The notes under the pieces were generated by a model. That model worked only from the letters and a program-made list of their open reading frames with translations, was not told the origin of the DNA and searched no databases. The position numbers and the translations under genes were made by a program. 64,000 nt of DNA from Darksidea phi (taxonomy: Eukaryota; Ascomycota; Dothideomycetes; Pleosporales; Lentitheciaceae), in assembly GCA_030770425.1 (NCBI GenBank), contig JASJFT010000176.1, positions 23,945 to 87,944 of the forward strand, in the 5' to 3' direction. Numbering within the stretch: position 1 is the first letter of the stretch; every line of letters begins with the position of its first letter. Below, one piece after another: positions 27,700-39,392 of the stretch.

Positions 27700-29560
27700 T
27701 TATTAGCCTCCTACGTCTCGTAACGATCCTATATATATCCCCTTAGTTTATTACTTTAGCTAACCTAGGACTTATAGCCTATTCGTTTAAGAGGTCGTTA
27801 TCGATATTTAGACTAGTTCGAGGTTTAAGATAATTCTAAAGATAAGGTAGATATTATCGTCGTAGACTCTAATTAAGTTTATTAGAAATACGTTTCTTAT
27901 CTAACTAAATTTAGTTATATTAAGTAAGTAGTCCTTTTTCTATACTTTTCTAGTAGTTCTACAAATCGTTATTAATCCTTAATAGATATCGTCCCGGCCC
28001 TACTATATCTTATAGTAATTATTTATATAGTAAGAAAACTTACTACTATAATAATATATTATTTATATTAAACCCTAATCTTTATATAGTCTTCTATTAT
28101 TAGTATTAGTACTATAATACTATATATATATAGGGTAATATCTATATCCTCGTCCTAGGTATATACGGTTAGAATAAGGAGAGATTTATATTAAAAACCT
28201 ACTATTACTTTAATAATAAGTTCTATTAGCTATAGTAAGATTTCGAAGACCTTCGGGTAGTAGCTTAAAGTACTAATATTATCGATTAGCTATTTTAGAC
28301 TTTATTCTAGCGCGGTAAGTCGACTACTAGTTATAGCTAAACGTCCTCTCCTATAGCTACTCTTACTCTAGCCTCTATATTCTCTAACTCGCTAATATAT
28401 TATAGTACTAATATTATAAGCCTTTTTACTATTACTAAAGCTACGTTTTAAGGTCTTTATTACGAGTAGAATATCTTTTATAGTTATATTAAGGGCGCCT
28501 TTAGATATTTTAAAACTACTAATATACGTATTACTATAAGTTCCTATATCTCTTTTCTAGATACCTCTACTAATACTTATATAGAGCTCTCTTAATATTC
28601 TTATTAGAGATCGTATTATACTATTATACTATATTATAGAATCTATACGCTTTAGTCGTTAGCGCTATAATTTCTACTTGTATTTACCTCGTTAATATTA
28701 TAACTCCTACTTATATTTACCTCGTCGTCGTTATAACTTATATTTATATTTATCTTATTAATATTATAACTCTTACTTATATTCGTCTTATTAGTATTAG
28801 TCCTTTACTTCTTTACCTCTAATTCTACTTTACTATTCTTATAACCCTTCTTCTTTTTCTTCGCGTAATCGCTCTAGTCGTCCGTTATCTTATTCTTCTT
28901 ATTATTAGAACCCCTCGTCGTTCCTATTCTACGAATATAGAGGGGTCCTACCTACTTAGTCTTTTTACTAGCCGGAGCCTTAGTCTTCTCTACTTCGTTT
29001 CTATTAAGCGTATTCTATTCCCTTATCTTCTCGTCTAGAGGAGCTCTTCTCTTTCCCTCTTTCTTCTCTCGATTCCTATTCTACTATACCGCGCTCTGGT
29101 TAGGGTACTTCTTCTAGGGATTAAATTTATAACCTAAATACTTCTACTAGAGGTCTAACTTATAACTTAAATACTCCTACTAGAGATTCTATTCGTAGTT
29201 TAAACGCCTCTACTAACGGGACTAGTATCTATTTAAGTACTCTTCTTAATAGTAGTAGTTTTAACTATAATATTATTCTAAATAGGTTAAGTCGGGCTCG
29301 TAGTTTATCTATTACTAATTCGGTTCTTATTAGCCGTAGTTATTTTACCGAGTATAATTATCTATATAGTATCCATCCCGATAAGGAGACGCCTCCGTCC
29401 GACTCTAAGGACTTTTTAAGTAATATCTAAGATAATAGTAATAGATCGTATTATAGTTATATTAGAATCCTTTTAGCTTTACTTTAGCTTTATATTAGCT
29501 CTCGCTTCATTCGTAGTACTATATAAGATAGTTTATTTTTATATATATAGCTACCCTAAT
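27700..29560 (+). pseudogene. Protein-like + strand unit antisense to element E
   Basis: The 3' 2.8 kb of E, beyond its chromodomain, holds + strand frames that read as protein if TAA/TAG are taken as RIP-mutated Gln/Trp. One frame covers roughly 27,950-28,650 and a second about 28,650-29,560. The second contains a 4 x 11-residue repeat (28,666-28,797) followed by a Ser/Thr/Asn-rich stretch with a further near-repeat at about 29,120-29,230. A TATAAAT (27,333) and a CT-rich leader precede it. The shift between frames could be an intron or an indel. I recognise no domain. It may be an extra antisense gene of the retrotransposon or captured sequence. Confidence 0.45.
28666..28797 (+). repeat. 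Four 33-bp tandem repeats (11-codon units)
   Basis: Units at 28,666, 28,699, 28,732 and 28,765, each starting TATAA and containing CTACTTATATTTACCTCG or a variant. A multiple-of-three period fits a coding tandem repeat in the antisense unit of E. Confidence 0.85.
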
Positions 29561-29639
29561 ACTTCTATTAGGGGGGGGGCCTTCGTAGATATTTAATAGA
29601 AATTATTATACTATATATCCTCGTTTCTTTCTTACTAGC

Positions 29640-32600
29640 CCGTTATTTTATAATATATTACCCTAGTACTTCTTAAACTTCTAGAGTATCTCTATTTCCG
29701 CGAAGTCTTTAATAGGGTACTATATAGATTATATCTACCCCTTCTATTATACTAGGACTTATTACTTCTCTTTTCTCCTTATATTCTTTATATATAGAAT
29801 TTCTTCTACCTCCTACTCGTCTAGTACTAGGTCTTCTTCCGCCGGAGTTAGCGCTAGGCCTAGTCTAGTATTTATTAGAGGTTAGCTCGGGAGTAGGTTA
29901 TCGGCCGTCCTTTCTAATAGGTCGATATAGACGGTTTTATATAGGTTTTCTAGTAGGTCTAGTATAGCTATAAGGGGGGTCGGGACTACGAGTACTATAT
30001 ATTTTACTTATAGCTAATTAAGTTTATAGCTAGGGTAGTTCGTCTTAATATTTCTTATAGAGAACTAGACCTTATTACTAACCCGGAGCTTCTCTACTAA
30101 GTATCTACTTTAGTTTATTAATTCTTATTACCTTTACTATATAAATATAATTACGGCTTAGACTAGTTCTATATCCTTTTTAAGATAGTCGAGAAAGTAG
30201 ACTACTCTTCCTTACGGTATCTTTATTAATAGTCCTAGTATTTTACAGTATTATAGTAGGTCTATATTATACCTATTAATAAGGAGGTTTAAGCTAACTC
30301 TTATAATACTAGAGTCCCTATTATTTAGTATAAGTTAGTATACTAGTAGGTACTCGGACTAGTTAATCTATTTAAAGTAGATTATTATATATAGTACTAT
30401 CTAGACTTTCTAATTTACCCGTTTCGTCCCTCTATTAGTTTAGAGGTAGTATATTATTAATAGGAGTTATTTAATCTTTATAAGTTTATATAGTATCGTC
30501 TAAAAGAAGCCTAGCTAATTTAAGCCCTAGTTTATAATAATCGATATAGGGAATCTACGAAACCTCTACTATATATTATAAAATATCTTAGTATAATATT
30601 TAGCCTCTATAGAGACTATTACTTCTAGTTAGATATACTTAGATAGCTAATCCGTAATTACTAGGAGGTAGTATAGGGTTATTTTATTAGTAGCTAGTAA
30701 TTCTATTATAAAGTCTATAGAGATTTAGGACTAGAAGCGATTCGTAATTAAAAGGGATTAAAGTAGGTCTTATTATTTCTTCTAGAACGCGTACGTACTA
30801 TAGTAATAATAGTTTTAAATATATCTTACTATATTCGCCGATATTCCGTTCTAGTAGTAGTTCCGGCGTATTAGTTAGAAGGTAGTATTCTTACCTAGGT
30901 ACTCTACTAGCCCTAATTCGTAGGATCTCTAGATAACTATTATAGTTAGGGATTTTTATACTAGTAACTAAATTATACTACGCTATATTAGTATTCTATA
31001 AGTACTTATTAAGTAGTCTTCGATCTACTATTTAGTTTCTATCTCTATAAGGAATATTTAATTACCTTATTATACTACTAGTAGTCGGATTATATACCTT
31101 AGGTTTACCTAGATAGCTTTATTCTAGAGCTCTTATATATAGGTATCGGTCTATATATAGTATCCCTTAGATACTATTATATCTACTATCGTACTAGTTA
31201 AGATAACTTAGACTAATCTTAGATATATTAGTACGGCTTCTTATAATTATAGATTCTTTATATCCTATTTCTAACGACTTAGTATATTAGGCTATATTAT
31301 TAGCTATCCTAGGTAGTATTAGAGGTAGTAGTTAAACTACAATAGTATTTCCGTCTATTAGTATTATTATTTACTAAGGGGTCGTATCTTTATAAAGTAT
31401 TCTAGGTTCTTATAGTCTATAAAGATCTTAAAGGATCGTTTAACGTTTTATAACTCCGGCGTCTAGGTTACTAGATATTAGACTACTACTAAGAGTTCTC
31501 TATTATAAATAGTATAGTTACGTTCCGCGGGTAATAAGATAGCTAAATAGTAAGTAACTAGGTACTATACTCCTTTCTTTTACTATAAGAGATAGTCTCC
31601 TATTACCCCTTCTAAGTAGTCCGCTTCTACTATTATATCCCGACTAGGGTCCTAGAGGAGTAATACTAGTCCTATAATAAAGAGGTCTTTTATTTTCTTA
31701 AATACTTTATTTTCTTCCTTACTCTACTAAAATAGTACCTCTTTCTTTATTAACTAGTAAAATAGACCGGCGAGTTTAGAGAAGTTAGGTACTATATTAT
31801 AATAAAAGTTTATAAATTCTATAAAGCTTTATATGTTCTATACTAATATAGGGGCTTCCTATTTCTTTATAGCCTAAATCTTTTTAGGGTTAAGCTTAAT
31901 CCTATACTTAGCCTTAACGATATAGTCTAAGTATTTAATAGTCTTCGTTATAAAGCGATATTTCTAAAGGTCTAGGTTTAAACCGGCGTTATATAGAAGT
32001 ATTAGTACCCTTTTTACCTTTCCTATATAGTCCCTTTTCGAGCCCCCTAAGTAGATAAGGACGTCATTAAGGTATACTATAAAGAAGTTTCCTAGAATTT
32101 TCTTTAATATTAAATTAATATAGTATTAAAATATCGCCGATACCCCTATAAGTCTAAATAGGTATATTAGCTACTCGAATAGTTCGAACCGGGTCTAAAA
32201 CGTAGTTAGGGGCTCGTCTCTACTTATAACTTATAGTTTATAGAACGCCGCTTAGATATTAAGTTTTATAAACTACTTAGCCCTTTTAAGAGTACGTAGT
32301 ATTTCCTTAATTAGTAGTAAAGGGTAGTAGTTCTATTTCGTAAGTATATTAAGGCCCCGATAGTCGACGTAGAGGCGTTAGCCCCCTTCTAGTTTCTTAG
32401 CTATTAGTACTAGTACGCTCGTTAGAGAGGAGCTTACTTAGATTTATTCCTTATTTAGGAGGTCGATAAGTTATCTATAGAGCTCTATTAGTTAATCCTA
32501 GAGTATATTATATAATAGGCCCTAAGGTACTTTAGGTAGTAAACTATCTAGTCTTCGCTTAAGTTTTATATAGTAGTCTATCTAGTCCTAGTATAGGAGT

Positions 32601-34490
32601 AGTCTAGTAGCTTTCTTCTTATCGAATAGATCCCGAAATAGTTCTAGGTCGGCTAAGAAGGTCTTCCTATCCTCTATTAGACCTATTCCTTTATAGCGTC
32701 TTAGTAGGATAGTTATAACTAGTACTTAGATAATATCGCGTAGGTTTATTATAATAACGTCTATATCTTAGCTTCGCTTCTCCTCTATAAGTATAGAGAA
32801 GAACGTTATTTCTAAGACCCTCGTTAATAGAGTACCTTTTTTTCGTTTTACTAATACCTTCTTTATAACGAGGTCGTCTATACTTTTTACCCGTAGTTCT
32901 CTACGTCCCGGGTCTATTATAATATTATTATAGGATAGCTATAGTAGTTTAAGGATAAGATTATAGTCTAGTCCTAGTACTATATACCCTATAAGACGGG
33001 TCCTCTACCTACCTATATTATATCGAAGAATAGCTATCTAGGTAATAGATAGTCCGCCGGCGAGTCCTACTACTTACCTAAGGTAGTAGAGCGGGATATT
33101 AATAGTTCTAGCGTTTATCTATCTCGCTACTTCTTTACTTATAGTACTAAAATACTAGTACCTTAAGTTAACTAGGGTATTAATATAAAGGATATCCTCT
33201 AGGAAGGTAAAGACTAGAAACGAAGACCCGTCTATCTATCCTAGAACGTCTACTACGTCGTTATTACGTCCTTCTATATATTACTTCCCTATCGTAGTAT
33301 CTATACTTAGCCCCCGTTCTAGACTTAAAGTAGAGGCTACTTTTTTTCTACCCTACTTTTATTCTTAGCTAATAATACGTCGTCCGCTACTAAGGCGACG
33401 GTAGCCTAAATTACTATTATATTTAGGTAATCCTAGGTTATATATTCCTCTTTTCTATAATATATATATAGCTCTAGCTCGTAGTGTTATTTATATAGTT
33501 TCTCTAAGACCTAGTTAGCTTATTTATCCCTTCTAGGTTACCTATTAGAGCCCGAAGCTAGTACTAATATAATTACGTCTCCGGCGGTATCTTTTCTAAG
33601 TACTAGATTCTAGCTAGTTATATTATAGAACTTATCCTCTAAGACTATTATTTTAATATCTATAGCGATATCGTGGTATACTATTATAGCTACGAAATAG
33701 TCTATTCGAGAGATACTACGGTTTAGGGCTATCCTACGTAGTTTTTTATTTAGCCCTTAGTATAGTCTAATAAGTTTCTATTTATTACTCTAGGTATTAC
33801 TACTACTCTAGACTAATAGTATCGAGAACCTAATAAAGAAGTCCGAGAAGAACTTATCTTTCCCTTATTAGATTAACTCGAGTTTTACTTAGACTCTTTC
33901 CTACGCGTATATATCGCCGTAGTAGAACTATAGGTATTTAAAGAAGGTAGTTAGGTTTTAGGTACTATTTAATCCTCCTACTTAGTAGAATAGGGCTACT
34001 TCTTTTTATATATTTAATTCTAGGTTACTCTAGATAAAAATAAATATATTCTTCTAGGTCTCTATAAACTCTACGTTAGTCTATAGCTTATATTCTATTA
34101 TTATCTATTATACTAGGAAGGCTTCCTTATCGCCCCTAAAGGGAGGTCCTATTAGGAGCTATTTACGTCGACGCGTCGGTTCGCTAGATTAGGGTAGTAG
34201 TTTACTAGGTTAGGATAGTTTTAGTAGTAGGTTCGGGGTAGCTTAAGAGGCTAGGGTATACTAGACCGTACTTAGGTTCCTTAGGGTCTCGATTAGCCTT
34301 ATAAGCTCTTTAGTTTAGACCTATAGTATCGCTATCTTAGTCTAGTCGTAGTTTTATATCTTATATAGGTCTATAAGTATCTATTTAATAATTCCGAACT
34401 CGGACGTCTCTTCTAGGTAGTTATTCTAACTACTACTATTTATCTCTTAGTACTTATAAAGGGAGTAGTTATTAAAAGATAGATATTAAT
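29640..34490 (-). pseudogene. Element E gag-pol with chromodomain (RIP-dead)
   Basis: Minus strand, right to left: Gag at about 33,400-34,450 with a zinc knuckle at about 33,421-33,480 (Cys to Tyr); protease; reverse transcriptase at about 31,900-32,500 with RLYVDYRGLN near 32,353-32,385 and catalytic box YLNDVLIY near 32,045-32,075; RNase H at about 31,350-31,750; integrase at about 30,250-31,100; and a chromodomain at about 29,650-29,820. Less eroded at the amino-acid level than the other elements, consistent with being one of the last arrivals. Confidence 0.83.
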
Positions 34491-34676
34491 TATAATAGAC
34501 TAGCCTCGAAGTAGAACTTTAATAAGTATTAATAATATTATTAATATCTATAAAAAGGAGATAAAGGGTTCTCGCTTTATATTTTCTCTTATATAAGCGA
34601 GCTTCTAAGCGAGCCCCTTTTCTAAGCGAGCCTTCCCCTTTTCGAGATAGGTATAGGTTAAGCCTAAGCTATAATA
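34491..34676 (-). repeat. 5' LTR of element E (186 bp)
   Basis: Pairs with 26,568-26,753 and is followed by the second CTTTA duplication at 34,677-34,681. Confidence 0.9.
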
Positions 34677-34681
34677 CTTTA

Positions 34682-37600
34682 GAAGTTTATAACTTTATAT
34701 ACTATAGGTTAGATAGTATATAAATCTAATTTTATTAATAAGAATTTATAAGTAACCCGTTAGATATTTAAAGATAGTATAAATTATTTTACTATAAAAT
34801 CCTCTAGTATAGTACTAGTTCTTAATAATATATTATCTATTAACCCTAATCTATTTATAAATAGAAATAATAAATTTAGAAAGTAATTAAAAGACTTAGA
34901 TTTAACTTTAATATTTCTTTAGTATTATAAAGTATTTTTTACCTCTATATTATATAAGTCTTTACTAGAAGCTATAAACGATAACTCGCCCTTTAGTTAG
35001 GAAACCCTTAGACTATTATTAGACTATATCTAAAAAGTATAAAAATATAATATAATTTATTATAAAAATATATAATATATATAAAAGTTTAAGAGTAAAG
35101 AAAGATAAAAGGATATATCTTTATAGATTATAAATCTAAAGGATATTCTTTAAAGAGTAGAGAAAGTATAGATTCCTAATAATAAAGTTCTTTATTAAGC
35201 TATCCTTATAAAGAATTATAATAACCCCTTAGAGAACTATTATAGAGTAGATAAGACTATTAAACTTCTATAAAGAAAGTATTATTAGTTAAAACTTTAA
35301 GTAGAGGTTAATACGTATATATAAGACTATATAGTATATTAAATAAATAAAGTACGAAGGTATAAACTATAGAAGTTACTAGAATTAATTCCTCTACTAT
35401 AAAAGTTATAGTATAATTACTCCTTAGACTTTATTACTAATCTACTAGAATTTAAGAATTTAAAGGATAATATTTATAATATAATACTAGTACTTATTAA
35501 CTACTTTTTAAAGCTAGTCTAATATTTATCTATAATAAAGAATATTACTATAAGTATATTAGCTAACCTATTATTTATAGAAGTATTTATTAAAGTTAGA
35601 CCTCTATTATTACTAATTTTAGACTAGGACTCTATCTTTACTAGTAAATTCTAGTTAAATATATATTTTTATTTTAATATTAAATAATAAATAAGTATAG
35701 CCTTCTACCTATAGATAGATAGCTAAATTAAATACTAGAATTAGAAACTTAAAGTATACCTAAGAATATACCTAAACTATTAATAGGATAATTAATATTA
35801 ACTACTTTTAATAATAGAATATACGTATAATTCTAAGATTTATTTAAATTATAGTATATATTCTATTAAGATTATAATAGATATTAAATCTAAGAATTTT
35901 AATAATATAGAAGATAAGTATTAGCTCTATTAATCGTCTAGTAACTAGAGTATAAATAGAAAAATCCTAAGTATATATTAAAGAGTTATCGACTTTCTAA
36001 CTAGCTAGACGTAATAGTTTTCTAATACTTAGAATATATTAATCTATACTTAAAAGAGCTAGTAATACTAGTATAATTTAAAGAGAATAAGTAAGTATTT
36101 TACTATCGATAAAAAGGTAATTCTAAAGACTACTAATATTAAGACTAAGTATTCTTTAAAAAAGTTAGATATAAAATACTTAGGACTCTTTACTATTTAA
36201 ACTAAATATAAAAAGCTAAGCTACTAGCTTAAACTATCTCTATTAATATTTTAGCTATATCCCGTCTTCTATATATCTCTTCTAGAGAAATAAATAGAAT
36301 TAAAAGAAGGTCTAAACTTTAGACCTAGGTCTATATAATATCTAGAACTTAATAATAGTAATTAATATAAAGTTAAAACTATCCTCGCGTATAAGATAGT
36401 ATATAATAAAAAACTCTTCTTTATAAAGTAGTTAGATTAATTATATAAGAATAGTATATAGAAGTCTAAGATCTCTTTTAATAATTATAATAAGATTCTT
36501 ATAAAATATTAGATAAATCTAAATAATTAAATATTAAGTTATCTAAAGTAGAAAGCTACTAGAGAAGTATTATAATCTCTATAAAGAAATAATAATATAT
36601 ATAAGAAACTTTAAAAGGGTAGACTATATAAGTAATATTAATATAAAGAAAGGACTAAGAGATCTAGCTAAAAGGTACCCTTAGAACCCCACTTAGGGGA
36701 TACTATATAAGTAGAATAATTAGTTAAAAAAGAGAATACTATCTACTTTAGTAATAAGCTACGGCTTAAAGGATTTAGTAAGACTAGTCTTTATAAATTA
36801 TAATAATAGATAGACTAACTAGTAATAATAGTATTAAAATTAATAAGCTAGATTTTTAATATAGGTATTTATTCTATCTATATACCCTAGTAATAGAAAT
36901 CTTAATTAAGTACTATATAATTTATAAACGACCCGAGTAAGCTATATATACTAGGCGAGAAGTTCCTAGAAAAACTTTATAGTACCCCCTTTTAAGAGGT
37001 AATAGATATTATACCTCTACTAATAATATTCCTATTAGAAATATTAGGGCTATAATAATACTAATAATACTTATAATTAGTAGTCCTAAGAGGTATACTA
37101 GTTAAAGAGTTATATTTAATAAAGTAAGTCTTATAGATAATAGTAGTTATAAAGTTAATAGATATTAAATAACTAATACTATCTAGTCTATACTAGAGGA
37201 ATTAGTATAGAAAGTCGTTAGAAAGATAATAGAATATATTTAATAGTACTAGAAGTTAAGCTTATATACTATAACTATAGCCTAGTATAATTCTATCTTA
37301 CTACTAGTATCCTTAATTAGATACTTCTACTTAGTCTTATACTAGTTTTAACTAGTATTAATATTAAAAGTATAGAACTATATATTCTACTAAACCTTCT
37401 TAAGTATATTAGAATCTATATTCTTATTATTATAAGTAGTTTAGATGTTATAATATTAGATATACTTAATAGTAAAGGTAAGAAGATTAAAGTAGTAATA
37501 AAAAGTAGACTTAATTTATACGAATTATTAGTAAAACTATATTAGTAGAAAGAAGGGAAGACTAGTATATACTACTAAGTAGGTTTAATAATAAGCTTTA

Positions 37601-38722
37601 TATCTACTATAGATAGTATAGATATTAGTCTTCTAGTACTAGTTACTTAAAGTAATCTAATAAAGCTTAGCTATATTAAACTCCTATATAAACTAGAGGA
37701 GGTAGTTTATATACTAATAGTATATAAGGAAGGACTAAGGTTCTAAATAAATAGGAAGAGTATAGATATACTTAAAAAGAATAGTATTACTATACTAACT
37801 AGTAGAGATAATTATAATAAGAGATAGGATTTTAAGAATATTAAAGAATAAAGTAGAGAAATCTAGAAGTAGATATATCTTCTTATACTTATACTAAGAG
37901 AGACTATTTTATACCTAAGCTAATAGTATTCTAGATACTTACTAGTAAGAGTCTAAAATATAAAAATAAAGGTACCTAAAGAGATATAATATATAATAAT
38001 TTATTATCTTTTAGATAAATATTTATAAAGATATAAATAGAATTTCTCTTACTAGAAGAGCTATAGATAAACGAGTAATTTAATATAATTATAAGTTATA
38101 ATAGATAGTAGTTAATAATTACTAAGTATTATTAGGTTATACTATTATAATAGGTATTAAGACTAAATTAAATAGAGTTTAGGCTAGTCCCGAAGTCTTT
38201 ATAAAGATATTATAAGTAAGTAGAATAACTATAGAGATTATACTTAATAAATAATTCTTATATAAAATTAATAAGTATCTACTAAATAGAAGTTACTAAA
38301 AATTATTTATAAGAGAAGTAGTAATATTATTACTACTAGTATAAGGACCTATAAGAATATATATAGACTATAAGCTATAATAGTAATAGGTAAAAGTTAT
38401 AAATATATACTAATAATAGATTAATACTTAAGTTATATATATTTTTTAATTAAACTAACTATATATTATAAAATTAGGGTTAAGGGCTATAAGACTAAAA
38501 AGACTATAAAAACCTCCTATTAAGATAGTAGGGTATAATATAGATACTAAATACTTAAGAGATCTTCTCTATAAAATTATTTTTTTCTTTAGAAATAGAA
38601 TTTTTTAGAAGTATAGATACTTAGGTAAACTTTTCTAAAGGAAGTAAGAGGACTAATAGAATACGTCGTAGTAAATAACTCTCTATAAGGACTAGGACGG
38701 TCTTTAGAAAAGAGGGAGACTA
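34682..38722 (+). pseudogene. Element B integrase and long 3' region (RIP-dead)
   Basis: Continuation of B after the E insertion. Integrase is readable on the + strand at about 34,900-35,900 (LDFIT-like start, DQDSxFTSKF-like core, and the QTDGQ-like segment seen as QIDSQ). Beyond it, about 35,950-38,700 is a further 2.7 kb that still shows long stretches free of non-RIP stops but no domain I recognise. This is long for a simple integrase tail plus 3' leader, and may hold an extra domain or gene. Confidence 0.72.
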
Positions 38723-38908
38723 TATTATATCTACTTCTACTAGAGGACTTCTAGATTATTATCGGCCTAGCTATAGTTATATACTAGACCCTATATAGTC
38801 CTATATCCTACTATTATATCTTCTTAAGAATTTATCTTATCTCTATCCGAATATAACTCTTTTACTATCTTAGTATTTTTATACCTATTTATCTATATAT
38901 ATCTTATA
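38723..38908 (+). repeat. 3' LTR of element B (186 bp)
   Basis: Pairs with 22,218-22,403. Preceded by an A/G-rich tract at about 38,708-38,720 and followed by the duplication CTATC. Confidence 0.9.
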
Positions 38909-38931
38909 CTATCTAGAAGATTTATAACTAT

Positions 38932-39392
38932 TATTACGAACTAAATATATACTACGGAATAATAGTAAGAAGAGCTACTTAAGATTAAATCTATTACTAG
39001 CTCTAATATAGAGTACGAAGATTATAACTATAGTATAAACGATAATTAGTATAAATAGCTCTACTAAGTTATATAATAGATCTATATCTTAGTAAAGATA
39101 GATCTAAGGGTTATATAATAGCTTAGTAGATCTATTAGGATAGAGCTACGGAGCTATAGCTTAGTAGATCTATAGATATAAAGCTATAAATCTAAGAAAA
39201 CTAAATTAATATATAATAATTATAAATCTCTTAGATAGTTTTCTTCCCTTATAGTTAATTTAAATTTAGATTAATCCTAGCCTATTAACGTAATTAAACT
39301 ATTACCTACTTATTCCTACTCCTCTATTTCTATCTTAAGTATAAACCCTAAACGAGACTAAATAACCTATTAGGTCTAGACCCCGTTTAATA
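38932..39392 (+). repeat. 5' LTR of D1 (461 bp)
   Basis: Pairs with 44,031-44,491. Starts TATTACGAAC and ends GTTTAATA. Contains several overlapping AGATCTA-type short repeats. Confidence 0.9.

Larger units (their letters stand above)
26568..34676 (-). mobile_element. Ty3/Gypsy chromovirus E, complete, TSD CTTTA
   Basis: Two 186-bp LTRs (26,568-26,753 and 34,491-34,676) with CTTTA duplicated at 26,563-26,567 and 34,677-34,681; total 8,109 bp. Gag-pol runs on the minus strand. The pyrimidine run just right of the left LTR (26,754-26,767) is the polypurine tract seen from the other strand, confirming the orientation. E is visibly richer in G+C than the elements around it although it too lacks CpA/TpG. 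It interrupts B between RNase H and integrase. Confidence 0.9.
22218..38908 (+). mobile_element. Ty3/Gypsy element B, complete, split by E, TSD CTATC
   Basis: Two 186-bp LTRs (22,218-22,403 and 38,723-38,908) in direct orientation, with CTATC duplicated at 22,213-22,217 and 38,909-38,913. A purine tract at about 38,708-38,720 precedes the 3' LTR. Without E and its duplication the element is about 8.58 kb. It was inserted into the 5' LTR of D2. B' at the window start is a second, inverted copy of the same family. Confidence 0.9.
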
